From NCBI RefSeq assembly GCF_001984215.1, contig NZ_CP019420.1:6343861-6407860 (forward strand): a stretch of DNA of 64,000 nt, read 5' to 3'. A program made the position numbers and the translations under genes. Under the pieces are notes generated by a model. That model was not told the origin of the DNA. It did not search any database and saw nothing but the letters and a program-made list of their open reading frames with translations. Within the stretch, counting starts at the first letter, position 1. The number at the start of each line of letters is the position of its first letter. Source of the DNA: Mycobacterium sp. MS1601. Its GTDB lineage: Bacteria > Actinomycetota > Actinomycetes > Mycobacteriales > Mycobacteriaceae. Below, one piece after another: positions 7,961 to 15,812 of the stretch.

Positions 7961-8809
7961 TCAAGCACCCTGCGACGACGTCGAGCTTTCTTGTGGATTC
8001 ACCGTCGTCACGCCACCCCAGCGCGACGGCGGCCACGCGATGAACCGCGCCTTACCGATGACGTTCTCCACCGGGATGGTGCCGTTCATGGGGTCGCCCG
8101 TGCAGATGAGACCGTTCTGCGCGTCGGCGGGCGAGCTGGTGCAGTGCGCGCGGGAATCCGCCGAGTGGGTTCGGTTGTCACCCATCACCCACAGCCGATT
8201 CTCCGGCACGGTGACGGGACCGAACTCGTTGCCCAGACAGGGGTAGATGGCCGGGTCGGCCATCATGGTGTTCGGGTCGAGATACGGCTCGTCGAGCTTC
8301 TTGCCGTCCACGGTCAGGCCGGTGTCGGCGCGGCATTCGACGGTCTGACCGCCAACAGCGATGACGCGCTTGACCAGATCATTCTGGTCCGGCGGCACAA
8401 AACCGACAAACGACAGCGCGTCCTGCACCGTACGGATGGCGGGGTTGTCCGACCGGATCGATTTGTAGCCGACACTCCACGACGGCGGCCCCTTGAAGAC
8501 GATGACGTCCCCGGGCGCCGGGTCGGTGAAGCGGTAGCTCAGCTTGTCGACCATGATCCGGTCACCGACGCAGCCCGCGCAGCCGTGCAACGTCGGCTCC
8601 ATCGATTCCGAAGGAATCAGGTACGGCCGCGCGATGAACGTCAGCATCACGTAATAGAGAACCAACGCGATACTGACAAGAATCGCACCCTCACGCAGAG
8701 CGGACTTCTTCTTCTTGGGCTTCTTGTCGTCGGCGCTGCGATCGACCTCATCGGCCGCCGGGTCGATCAACTCATCAGCCCGGTCGGCCGAGTCCTCGGT
8801 GTCGGTCAC
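7961..8809 (-). CDS. lepB: Signal peptidase I
   Basis: 282 residues, close to the mycobacterial 294. A charged, Lys-rich cytoplasmic segment (about 1-38) precedes one membrane anchor at 41-60. The catalytic Ser69 is in PSESMEP and the general base Lys147 in LVKRVIAVGG; GDNRTHSxDSR is the third family box near the C-terminus. It removes signal peptides at the outer face of the membrane. I chose the GTG at 8809, because an upstream frame to 8947 would run into rplS. It lies downstream of rplS with a 61-base gap and directly before rnhB. Confidence 0.92.
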   Translation of the reverse strand: MTDTEDSADRADELIDPAADEVDRSADDKKPKKKKSALREGAILVSIALVLYYVMLTFIARPYLIPSESMEPTLHGCAGCVGDRIMVDKLSYRFTDPAPGDVIVFKGPPSWSVGYKSIRSDNPAIRTVQDALSFVGFVPPDQNDLVKRVIAVGGQTVECRADTGLTVDGKKLDEPYLDPNTMMADPAIYPCLGNEFGPVTVPENRLWVMGDNRTHSADSRAHCTSSPADAQNGLICTGDPMNGTIPVENVIGKARFIAWPPSRWGGVTTVNPQESSTSSQGA

Positions 8810-8870
8810 GGCATCAGCGTAGTCAGCATGTCCCGCAGCGGGAGTACGCGGCGCCGCAGAGCGCGCAAAC

Positions 8871-9212
8871 TCAGCGCTTTTCCTTGATCTTGGCCTTCTT
8901 GCCGCGCAGCTCACGCAGGTAGTACAGCTTGGCGCGACGGACGTCACCGCGGGTCAGCACCTCGACCTTGTCGAGGTTGGGCGAGTGCACCGGGAAGGTG
9001 CGCTCCACGCCGACGCCGTAGCTCTCCTTGCGGACGGTGAAGGTCTCACGGATGCCACCGCCCTGCCGGCGGATGACGACACCCTTGAAGACCTGGATGC
9101 GCTCCTTGGTGCCCTCGATGACCTTCACGTGCACGTTCACGGTGTCGCCGGGGCCGAAGGCCGGGATGTCGTCGCGCAGCGACGCCTGGTCGACGAAGTC
9201 CAGCGTGTTCAT
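8871..9212 (-). CDS. rplS: 50S ribosomal protein L19
   Basis: 113 residues, standard length. The sequence [15 protein letters not shown] and the core [13 protein letters not shown] are clear L19. L19 sits at the interface between the two subunits. The ATG at 9212 is preceded by GGAAGAG, a good ribosome-binding site 6 bases upstream; an in-frame extension to 9257 is rejected. First gene of the rplS-lepB-rnhB run. Confidence 0.96.
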   Translation of the reverse strand: MNTLDFVDQASLRDDIPAFGPGDTVNVHVKVIEGTKERIQVFKGVVIRRQGGGIRETFTVRKESYGVGVERTFPVHSPNLDKVEVLTRGDVRRAKLYYLRELRGKKAKIKEKR

Positions 9213-9544
9213 CGGTGACTCTTCCTTGCGGTCGCGGCTATGGACTACACCCAGCACACTTGTGCCGGGCGGATCCGTAGCCGATGGGTGGGGCTTTCGG
9301 TGTGTGCCTTAGGTCTGTCACGCAGCAGGCGGTGCTACCAGCCCACGCAGACAACTTGTCAATTGTGCCAGACGCGACGCATGCAGTGAAATCGCGTCGT
9401 CAGCGGCGTTGCGGACCATACCAGCGAGCCTGCCTGACCACGCGCATGTGCAAAGAAACCACTAGTCTGGTTTTCTCGGGCAGGGCTTGACACCAACAGG
9501 CCACAGGACCCGATCCCAGACATATACACGCACTCAGGAGCAGC
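9213..9544. other. Divergent promoter region of rplS and lppW
   Basis: 332 bases without a gene. On the minus strand TTGACA (9362-9357) and GTAGCA (9338-9333), 18 bases apart, make a plausible rplS promoter; a perfect palindrome GACAACTTGTC (9350-9360) overlaps the -35. On the plus strand an imperfect inverted repeat is centred on ACTAGT at 9461-9466 (AGAAACC on one side, GGTTTTCT on the other), and GGAG at 9537-9540 is the lppW ribosome-binding site. Confidence 0.55.
9332..9362 (-). promoter_or_regulatory. Candidate rplS promoter with overlapping palindrome
   Basis: A consensus -35 TTGACA (9362-9357) is followed after 18 bases by GTAGCA (9338-9333), leaving a leader of about 115 bases before rplS. 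The 11-base palindrome GACAACTTGTC at 9350-9360 lies across the -35 and could be an operator. This is pattern matching only; no transcription start is known. Confidence 0.4.
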
Positions 9545-10501
9545 ATGCGTTCGCGGGCGTCGAACCTGGTGAAGGCCGACAATCTTGTGAAAGCAACTGT
9601 CGCCGTCACCAGTGCCGCGTTGATCGCAGCCTGTGCCGGATGCGAAGCCCGGGTCTACGGCTCCACCGGCCAGCATCTTTCCGATGCCCCACAGATGTCG
9701 GTGGTGGCCCCGCAGGCGCCCGCGGACGTGGCTCCGGCCCCCGTCGTCGCACCCCCGGCCTCGTTCACCGGATTGCAGGCCCGCGCCGATCAGGCGGTGG
9801 CCGCGGCCGCCGATGAGGGTGCCGACGTCGCCGTCATGGTGCTGGATCGGGAAACCCGTCAACAGGTTTCCGCGGGACGCACCACGGGCTGGGCCACTGC
9901 CTCGGTGGTCAAGCTGTTCATCGCCGACGATCTGCTGCTGCGCCAGCCGGACCTCTCCCCCGACGATCGCCAGCTGCTGGATTTGATGCTGCGCTCCTCG
10001 GATGACAGTGCAGCCGAGACATTTTGGAACCGCGGCGGCGGCAGCGCGATCGTGAATCGTGTCACGGCGCGATACGGACTGACCGAGACGTCACCTCCGA
10101 ACAACGGCCGCTGGTTCAACACCATCACCTCGGCCGCCGATCTGATCAAGTACTACGACATGATGCTGGCCGGTACCGGCGGCCTGCCGCGCGAACGCGC
10201 CGGCATCATCATGGCCGATCTCGCCGCGTCGACCCCCACCGCCCCGGACGGCACCCAACCAGGGGGTATCTATCCGCAGCGCTTCGGGATTCCCGAGGGC
10301 CTGCCCGCCGAACGTGTTGCGGTGAAACAGGGTTGGATGTGCTGCATCGGCGGCGACTGGATGCACCTGTCCACCGGCGTGCTCGGTGTCGACCGGCGCT
10401 ACCTGATGGTCATCTATGCGTTGCAGCCCGTGGGTGCGACGGCGGCGCGCGAAACCATCACCGAGGCGGTCCGGTCCATCTTCCCCGCCGGGCGGGTTTA
10501 G
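9545..10501 (+). CDS. lppW: Lipoprotein LppW, serine beta-lactamase/PBP-like fold
   Basis: 318 residues, near the 314 of M. tuberculosis LppW (Rv2905). The N-terminus has a signal peptide ending in the lipobox IAAC with lipidation Cys30. After a Pro/Ala-rich linker (50-75) comes a domain with all three motifs of serine penicillin-recognising enzymes: SVVK at 120-123, SDD at 152-154 (SxN position) and KQG at 261-263 (KTG position). It may therefore bind or turn over a peptidoglycan-related or beta-lactam-like substrate, but two motifs are variant and activity is unproven. The ATG follows a GGAG site. It ends in a 4-base convergent overlap with trmD. Confidence 0.88.
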   Translation: MRSRASNLVKADNLVKATVAVTSAALIAACAGCEARVYGSTGQHLSDAPQMSVVAPQAPADVAPAPVVAPPASFTGLQARADQAVAAAADEGADVAVMVLDRETRQQVSAGRTTGWATASVVKLFIADDLLLRQPDLSPDDRQLLDLMLRSSDDSAAETFWNRGGGSAIVNRVTARYGLTETSPPNNGRWFNTITSAADLIKYYDMMLAGTGGLPRERAGIIMADLAASTPTAPDGTQPGGIYPQRFGIPEGLPAERVAVKQGWMCCIGGDWMHLSTGVLGVDRRYLMVIYALQPVGATAARETITEAVRSIFPAGRV

Positions 10502-11175
10502 CGCAGCAGATCGGGACGACGCTCCCGCGTGCGTTCTTCCGCTGCTTCCCGGCGCCAGCGCTCGATGCGGGCATGATCGCCGGACAGCAGTACTGCGGGC
10601 ACATCCAGGTCCCGCCAACTCGGCGGCCGCGTGTAGCTGGGACCTTCGAGCAATCCGTCCGAATGTGAATCCTCTTGATGCGACTTCGGATTGCCGATGA
10701 CATCAGGCAGGAGCCGGATGACGGCCTCCAGCATCACCAGGGTGGCCACTTCCCCACCGTTGAGCACGTAGTCCCCGATGGACACTTCTTCGACCCGCAT
10801 GCGCCGGGCGGCGTCGTCGGCCACCCGCTGGTCGATGCCCTCGTAGCGGCCGCAGGCGAACACCAGATGCCGCTCGGCGCTCCAGCGGGCAGCGGTGGCC
10901 TGGTCGAACAGCCGCCCCGCCGGGGTGGGAACCACCAGAAGGGTTTCGGCGGAACAGATTTCATCAAGAGCCGCACCCCAGACGGGTGCCTTCATCACCA
11001 TGCCGGGCCCGCCGCCGTAGGGCGAGTCGTCGACCGACCTGTGCACGTCGTGGGTCCAGCGCCGCAGGTCGTGGACACCGAGCTCGATCCGCCCGCTCTC
11101 GATGGCCTTGCCGGGCAGTGCCTGCCTCAGCGGCGCCAGGTAATCGGGGAAGATGGTGATGACGTCAATGCGCAC
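10498..11175 (-). CDS. trmD: tRNA (guanine-37-N1)-methyltransferase
   Basis: 225 residues. [13 protein letters not shown] (49-61) and the trefoil-knot SAM-binding segment [11 protein letters not shown] (132-142) are diagnostic for TrmD. It methylates G37 next to the anticodon and prevents frameshifting. Last gene of rpsP-KH-rimM-trmD, 12 bases after rimM; it meets lppW tail to tail with a 4-base overlap. Confidence 0.96.
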   Translation of the reverse strand: MRIDVITIFPDYLAPLRQALPGKAIESGRIELGVHDLRRWTHDVHRSVDDSPYGGGPGMVMKAPVWGAALDEICSAETLLVVPTPAGRLFDQATAARWSAERHLVFACGRYEGIDQRVADDAARRMRVEEVSIGDYVLNGGEVATLVMLEAVIRLLPDVIGNPKSHQEDSHSDGLLEGPSYTRPPSWRDLDVPAVLLSGDHARIERWRREAAEERTRERRPDLLR

Positions 11176-11187
11176 TCGGGCCCAGCC

Positions 11188-11709
11188 TCATTCGAGGTCC
11201 AGCAGGCCTTCGGGCGGGTCGATCTCGATCAGACCGTCGGCCAGCGACACGGTCGGCACGAACGCCGCGATGAACGGGACGAGTTTCTCCGCACCGTCCG
11301 GCGTCTTGATCGACAGCAGTTCTCCCGCGGCGGTGTGCAACACCTCGGTGACGGTGCCGATGTCCACTCCCGCGACGGTCCGTACGGCCAGCCCTTCGAG
11401 CTGGTGGTCGTAGAACTCGTCGGGGTCGGTGATGGGTGGCAGATCCTCGGATTCGACCAGGAACAGCGTGCCACGCAGGGAGTCCGCGGTGTCCCGGTCG
11501 CCGATGCCGGACAGCCGGACCAGCAGCCGTCCGCCGTGCTCACGGACACTGTCGATGAGGTACTCGCGCTCGGCCTTGCCGCGAGATGCCCTGCCGCGCA
11601 GAACTTTGCCCTTCGTGAAGCGGCCGCCGGGATCGTCGGTGCGCACCTCGACGACCACCTCACCGGTGACGCCGTGCGCCTTGACGATACGACCGACGAC
11701 CAACTCCAC
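11188..11709 (-). CDS. rimM: 16S rRNA processing protein RimM
   Basis: 173 residues: an N-terminal RimM barrel domain ([18 protein letters not shown]) and a C-terminal PRC-barrel (about 100-170, with [13 protein letters not shown]). RimM helps mature the head of the 30S subunit and binds S19. It follows the KH gene after 11 bases and precedes trmD by 12, the classic operon order. Confidence 0.95.
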   Translation of the reverse strand: MELVVGRIVKAHGVTGEVVVEVRTDDPGGRFTKGKVLRGRASRGKAEREYLIDSVREHGGRLLVRLSGIGDRDTADSLRGTLFLVESEDLPPITDPDEFYDHQLEGLAVRTVAGVDIGTVTEVLHTAAGELLSIKTPDGAEKLVPFIAAFVPTVSLADGLIEIDPPEGLLDLE

Positions 11710-11720
11710 GAACGTGCGAC

Positions 11721-11963
11721 CTACTGGTCGGTGTCCACCACGTCGACGCGGATCCCGCGGCCGCCGATACCGGCGACCAGGGTGCGCAACGCGGTGGCGG
11801 TACGTCCGCCGCGACCGATGACCTTGCCCAGGTCCTCGGGGTGCACGTGCACCTCGACGGTACGACCACGGCGGTTGGTCACCATGTCGACGCGGACGTC
11901 ATCGGGGTTGTCGACGATCCCGCGGACCAGATGCTCCACGGCGTCGACGACGACAGCGCTCAT
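11721..11963 (-). CDS. khpA: KH-domain RNA-binding protein (KhpA/YlqC family)
   Basis: 80 residues forming a single type II KH domain; the GxxG loop is GRGG at 50-53 within [11 protein letters not shown]. These small RNA-binding proteins bind many transcripts and in Gram-positives influence cell division and elongation; the M. tuberculosis counterpart is Rv2908c. Its ATG overlaps the rpsP stop as ATGA, so the two genes are translationally coupled. Confidence 0.92.
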   Translation of the reverse strand: MSAVVVDAVEHLVRGIVDNPDDVRVDMVTNRRGRTVEVHVHPEDLGKVIGRGGRTATALRTLVAGIGGRGIRVDVVDTDQ

Positions 11964-12397
11964 TCGGCAGCGTCGGCGGTCTCGGCAGGTGCCTCGGCGT
12001 CAGCCTTGGGGGCCTTCTTCTTCTTGGGGGTGATGGCCTCGTTGGCCGGGCCACCGTCGGCCTGCGCCAGAGCGGCGTTGAACAGGTCGAGCTTGCTGGG
12101 CTTGGCTTCCTTGACCTTCAGGGTGCCCTCAGCGCCGGGCAGGCCCTTGAACTTCTGCCAGTCGCCGGTGATCTTCAGCAGAGCCAGGATGGGCTCGGTG
12201 GGCTGGGCGCCGACGCCGAGCCAGTACTGGGCACGCTCGGAATCGATCTCGATCAGGCTCGGCTCTTCCTTGGGGTGGTAGCGGCCGATGACCTCGATGG
12301 AGCGGCCGTCGCGGCGAGAGCGCGCGTCGGCGATGACGATGCGGTACTGGGGATTGCGGATCTTGCCGAGCCGGGTCAGCTTGATTTTCACAGCCAT
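11960..12397 (-). CDS. rpsP: 30S ribosomal protein S16
   Basis: 145 residues. The first 80 are canonical S16 ([20 protein letters not shown]). The remaining tail, with a Lys run followed by Ala/Glu/Asp-rich sequence, is the extension typical of actinobacteria. The start is the ATG at 12397; an upstream in-frame extension to 12433 is not conserved. First gene of the rpsP-KH-rimM-trmD operon. Confidence 0.95.
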   Translation of the reverse strand: MAVKIKLTRLGKIRNPQYRIVIADARSRRDGRSIEVIGRYHPKEEPSLIEIDSERAQYWLGVGAQPTEPILALLKITGDWQKFKGLPGAEGTLKVKEAKPSKLDLFNAALAQADGGPANEAITPKKKKAPKADAEAPAETADAAE

Positions 12398-12439
12398 GGA
12401 AAAGAAAACTCCTGTTTGAGTGCCACGCTGCAATTCAGC

Positions 12440-12462
12440 GATCAGGGCAGATGACCCTGATC
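12440..12462 (-). repeat. Perfect 8-bp inverted repeat in the rpsP leader
   Basis: GATCAGGG (12440-12447) and CCCTGATC (12455-12462) with a 7-base loop, 43-65 bases upstream of the rpsP start and about 100 bases beyond the SnoaL-like gene stop. It may be a leader hairpin of the ribosomal operon or a terminator of the upstream gene; no T-tract is present. Confidence 0.5.
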
Positions 12463-12562
12463 CGGTTTTGCCTCACGTGTGTGACCGCCGCACAGCCTGA
12501 GTCGTACGGCAGACAGCCGACCATTGTGCCAGAGCAACCTGCCCGGACAGAAATCACGCCTG

Positions 12563-12982
12563 CTAGATCAGTTTGTCGAAGCACTTCGTTTCGACACGGC
12601 GGGTCATCCGCCAGCCGTCGGCGGTGCGCAGGAATTCGTCGTCGTACCAGAGCCCGCAGAACAGGACCTGCTTGCGATCTGCGTCGAGCACCATCGGGTT
12701 GAAGCAGATCACCCGAGAGGAGGCGGTGTCGCCATCGAAGGTGATCGACAGGTTGCCCAGCATGTGCGAGTAGGCCGGAAAGTTGGGCAAGACCTCCGAC
12801 AACCACGCCTTGACCTCGGGATACCGGCCGTCGATACCTCCCATGGCGCGGTAGTCGATGTAGGCGTCCGCGGTGAACACCGCGTCCAGGTCGTCGAAGC
12901 GGCGGTTGTCGATGGCAGTCGAGTAGTCGACGAGCAGCTGCTGGATCTCCAGGCGGTCGGAGATCTCCTCGAGGCTGAGCAT
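12563..12982 (-). CDS. SnoaL-like / NTF2-fold small protein
   Basis: 139 residues with the features of SnoaL-type NTF2-like proteins: an N-terminal helix pair (ISDRLEIQQLLVDYSTAID), the DDLDAVFTADAYIDY segment, and a beta-rich C-terminus ending in WRMTRRVETKCFDKLI. Members include hydratases, isomerases and steroid delta-isomerase relatives; the substrate cannot be inferred. It occupies the position of Rv2910c. The ATG at 12982 gives the family-like N-terminus; a longer frame to 13054 is possible. It is divergent from the diflavin reductase gene and may share its control region. Confidence 0.82.
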   Translation of the reverse strand: MLSLEEISDRLEIQQLLVDYSTAIDNRRFDDLDAVFTADAYIDYRAMGGIDGRYPEVKAWLSEVLPNFPAYSHMLGNLSITFDGDTASSRVICFNPMVLDADRKQVLFCGLWYDDEFLRTADGWRMTRRVETKCFDKLI

Positions 12983-13056
12983 GGAAGACAATTCAACACT
13001 CCCGGTAGCGAAACCGGCCAGGAAAGGGACCAACCCATTCGACACACACTCCAAGT

Positions 13057-13075
13057 AAGGTCGCCCTAACTTAGG
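13057..13075. promoter_or_regulatory. Candidate IdeR/DtxR-type iron box
   Basis: TAAGGTCGCCCTAACTTAG matches the IdeR consensus TTAGGTTAGGCTAACCTAA at 12 of 19 positions, with the core AGGT on the left and CTAAC on the right kept. It lies 26 bases before the diflavin reductase start and between two divergent genes, a sensible place for an operator. The match is partial, so regulation by iron is a hypothesis. Confidence 0.4.
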
Positions 13076-13101
13076 CGATCCTCAGTGATTGGAGTGGACC
13101 G

Positions 13102-14703
13102 TTGCCTGACCCGTTCTCCCTGCTCGTCGGATACGGCAGCGAAACCGGTGGCGCCGAACAACTTGCGGGCCAATTCGCCGTCGCCGCCAAAGCGCTCGGC
13201 ATCGATGTCACCCCTGTCGAACTCAACGCCGTCGACGCGGTGAAGCTGGCCGCCGCCACGCATTTTGTCGCGATCACCGCCACCTACGGCGAAGGCGAGT
13301 TCCCCTACAACGCCCACCTGTTCTGGGACCTGCTGGAAGGCTTCGATGCCAGCAGCGCACCGAAGCCTTTTGAGCATCTGAGCTTCGCCGTCCTCGGCCT
13401 GGGCGACAAGTACTACATCGACTTCGCGAACGCCGGAAAGCTGCTCGACGCCCGCCTCGAGGAACTGGGCGCCACCCGGCTCACAGCCCGCGTCGACTGC
13501 GATGTCGACTTCGACGCCGACGCCGCCGCCTGGACCGCCGGCCTGATCGAACTGCTTCCCTGTGTCGACGAGCCGGTCAGCTCCGCCGCCGACCCGGTCG
13601 ATTCACCGCAGTGGCATCGCGGCAATCCCTTCACCGCAGCGCTGGTGTCCAGACAACTGCTCACCGAAGCGGACTCCCAGGACGAGGTGTGGCACTACGA
13701 GCTGGATCTGGCCGGCAGCGGGCTGACGTATCAGTCCGGTGATTCGATAGGCGTGCACCCGGTCAACGACCCCACACTGGTGAAGGCGGTGCTGACCCGG
13801 CTGGGCCGCAGCGCCGACGACACCGTGCCCGGCCACGATCAACCGCTGGGCACGCTGCTGGCCGAGCATTTCGAGATCCGCACACCGTCCCGAGACCTGC
13901 AGGCACTGGTCGCGGACCGCACCGCCGATACCGAGGCTGCCGCAGCTCTGCGCAGCGACGACCCCGCGACGCTGGAGTCCTGGCTCTACGATCGCGATCT
14001 GCTCGATCTGCTGGACCTGGCCGAGCTCCGCGCAGACGAGGTACTGAGCACGCTGCGACCGTTGCAGCACCGCGACTACTCGATCGCCTCCAGCCCGCAC
14101 ATCCATCCCGAGCGGGTGCACCTGACCGTGGCCACCGTGCGCCACCACCGCGGCGGCCGCGCCCGTGCGGGCGTCGCCTCCGGGTATCTGGCCGACCACG
14201 CCGAGCAGGTCCGGCTGCACCTCGTGCCCAATTCCGGCTTCCGGCTGCCCGCCCCGGACGTCCCGATCATCATGGTGGGCCCGGGCACCGGTATCGCGCC
14301 GTTCCGGGCCTTCCTGCAGGAGCGCCGGGCCACCGCGGCCACCGGCAAGGCGTGGCTGTTCTTCGGACACCGGCACCACGCCACCGATTTCCTGTACCGC
14401 CAGGACCTGCAGGACTTCCTGGAGACCGGCGTGTTGAGCCGGCTGAATCTCGCCTTCTCCCGCGACGGGCACGACGCGAAGTACGTCCAGCACCACATGC
14501 TGACTCACGCCGCGGATCTGTTCGCCTGGCTTCAGGAGGGGGCGCACCTCTACGTGTGCGGTGACGCATCACGGATGGCACGCGACGTCCACCACACGTT
14601 GCACCAGATCGTTGCTTCCGCAGGCGGTTTGGACGCCGACGCCGCCCGCGCCTATGTCGACGAGCTCACCAGAGCGCACCGCTACTGCCGAGATGTGTAC
14701 TGA
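13102..14703 (+). CDS. Diflavin reductase, CysJ-like (FMN/FAD/NADPH)
   Basis: 533 residues in three parts: a flavodoxin-like FMN domain (1-150, YGSETG at 11-16), an FAD domain with the RDYSIAS motif near 324, and an NADPH domain with GPGTGIAPFRAF near 393. The C-terminus RYCRDVY resembles that of CysJ, the sulfite reductase flavoprotein. It should pass electrons from NADPH through FAD and FMN to a partner protein. No hemoprotein subunit is next to it, and mycobacterial sulfite reductase is of the ferredoxin type, so the partner is unknown. The start is a TTG with GGAG 7 bases upstream; an iron-box-like site lies just before it. Not in this place in M. tuberculosis. Confidence 0.85.
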   Translation: MPDPFSLLVGYGSETGGAEQLAGQFAVAAKALGIDVTPVELNAVDAVKLAAATHFVAITATYGEGEFPYNAHLFWDLLEGFDASSAPKPFEHLSFAVLGLGDKYYIDFANAGKLLDARLEELGATRLTARVDCDVDFDADAAAWTAGLIELLPCVDEPVSSAADPVDSPQWHRGNPFTAALVSRQLLTEADSQDEVWHYELDLAGSGLTYQSGDSIGVHPVNDPTLVKAVLTRLGRSADDTVPGHDQPLGTLLAEHFEIRTPSRDLQALVADRTADTEAAAALRSDDPATLESWLYDRDLLDLLDLAELRADEVLSTLRPLQHRDYSIASSPHIHPERVHLTVATVRHHRGGRARAGVASGYLADHAEQVRLHLVPNSGFRLPAPDVPIIMVGPGTGIAPFRAFLQERRATAATGKAWLFFGHRHHATDFLYRQDLQDFLETGVLSRLNLAFSRDGHDAKYVQHHMLTHAADLFAWLQEGAHLYVCGDASRMARDVHHTLHQIVASAGGLDADAARAYVDELTRAHRYCRDVY

Positions 14704-14749
14704 CGTCCACTTCTGAGGAGCCCGACCTCAAGGGTTAGGCTGCCTCTTC

Positions 14750-15652
14750 ATGCGCAAGCTGCTGACGAGTGTGGCGGTCACCTTGAGTCTGGCATTGATC
14801 TTGGCTCTGGTGGCATTTGCGCCGTCGTCGGAGGCTCAGCCCCTCAGCGACATCACGGTGGTTCAACCCGTGGGCTCGGTGCCGGTGCCCGACGGACCTG
14901 CCCAGGCCTGGATCATCGCCGACATGGACACCGGACAGGTGTTGGCCGCCCGCAACGAGAACAACACCTACGCGCCGGCGAGCACCATCAAGACTCTGCT
15001 GGCCCAGGTGATCCTCGACGAAGTGCCGATGGACTCCACGATCGTGGCCGACGAGGCGGACACCCGCGTCGAGTGCAACTGCGCCGGTGTGCTGCCCGGG
15101 CACACCTACACGGCCCGGCAACTGCTCGAGGGCCTGCTGCTGGTGTCGGGTAACGACGCCGCCAACACCTTGGCGCGCATGGTCGGCGGCACCGATGCGG
15201 CGGTGGCCAAGATGAACGCCAAGGCCGTCTCGCTGGGCGCCCACGGCACCAGCGCCGGGTCCCCGTCGGGCATCGACGGCCCCGGCATCAACATCTGGTC
15301 CACGCCGCACGACCTCGCGGTCATCTTCCGCTCGGCCATGACGTACCCGGTGTTCGCCCAGATCGTCGCGCAGCCCACCGCGGTGTTCCCCAGCAAGACC
15401 GGCGACCGTGTGCTGGTCAACCAGAACGAACTACTGCACCGCTACCCCGGAACCCTCGGCGGCAAAACCGGTTTCACCGACCTGGCGCGCAAGACCTACG
15501 TGGCGGCCGCATCCCGCAACGGCCGCCGGCTGGTGATCGCCATGATGTTCGGTCTGGTGGTCGAGGGCGGACCCACCTACTGGGATCAGGCGGGCGCACT
15601 GCTGGATTGGGGCTTCACCCAGAACAGCGGCGCCGGCATCGGTGTGCTCTGA
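14750..15652 (+). CDS. D-alanyl-D-alanine carboxypeptidase (DacB2-like), copy 1
   Basis: 300 residues with a signal peptide (1-29, cleavage after SSEA). The peptidase S11 / low-mass PBP motifs are intact: STIK at 78-81, SGN at 133-135 and KTG at 239-241. It should trim the terminal D-Ala from peptidoglycan pentapeptides outside the membrane. Cys109 and Cys111 (VECNC) recur in the next gene. It corresponds to Rv2911 (dacB2, 291 residues). A second copy follows after 160 bases, indicating tandem duplication. It lies 46 bases after the diflavin reductase gene. Confidence 0.9.
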   Translation: MRKLLTSVAVTLSLALILALVAFAPSSEAQPLSDITVVQPVGSVPVPDGPAQAWIIADMDTGQVLAARNENNTYAPASTIKTLLAQVILDEVPMDSTIVADEADTRVECNCAGVLPGHTYTARQLLEGLLLVSGNDAANTLARMVGGTDAAVAKMNAKAVSLGAHGTSAGSPSGIDGPGINIWSTPHDLAVIFRSAMTYPVFAQIVAQPTAVFPSKTGDRVLVNQNELLHRYPGTLGGKTGFTDLARKTYVAAASRNGRRLVIAMMFGLVVEGGPTYWDQAGALLDWGFTQNSGAGIGVL

Positions 15653-15660
15653 GCTCGGTC

Positions 15661-15725
15661 GCCGAGGCGGGTGTGGGGGTCCCCCAGCGGAGCGAGGGGG
15701 AGGACGAGCCCGGGGGCGAGCGGGC
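15661..15725. repeat. GC-rich repeat-like element between the two dacB copies
   Basis: This spacer contains GGGGGTCCCCC (15675-15685), a second hairpin with CCCCC (15681-15685) and GGGGG (15696-15700), and a further GCCCGGGGGC stretch. Alternating G and C runs of this kind resemble small intergenic repeats of mycobacteria, but I cannot confirm a family. It could also end transcription after the first carboxypeptidase gene. Confidence 0.45.
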
Positions 15726-15812
15726 CGAGCTAGGTGTCTGAGCACCGGAAGTTGCTGATTCGCAACCGTTTCGAGATCAGCACCGCACGCACAGTGGTTA
15801 CGCTCGGCGGTC

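Noticed and set aside
7130..8887. A frame of about 585 codons opposite rnhB and lepB
   Set aside because: Antisense shadow over two well supported genes.
9487..9528. TTGACA with TATACA as a promoter for lppW
   Set aside because: The two hexamers are 30 bases apart, too far for a normal promoter, and the -10 would put the start on the ribosome-binding site.
12435..12806. A possible gene on the minus strand between rpsP and the SnoaL-like gene
   Set aside because: It overlaps the SnoaL-like gene in another frame and covers the rpsP leader hairpin; the translation has no family features.
13102..14703. Naming the diflavin reductase cysJ
   Set aside because: No CysI partner is present and mycobacterial sulfite reductase is of the ferredoxin type, so the name would imply an unsupported function.
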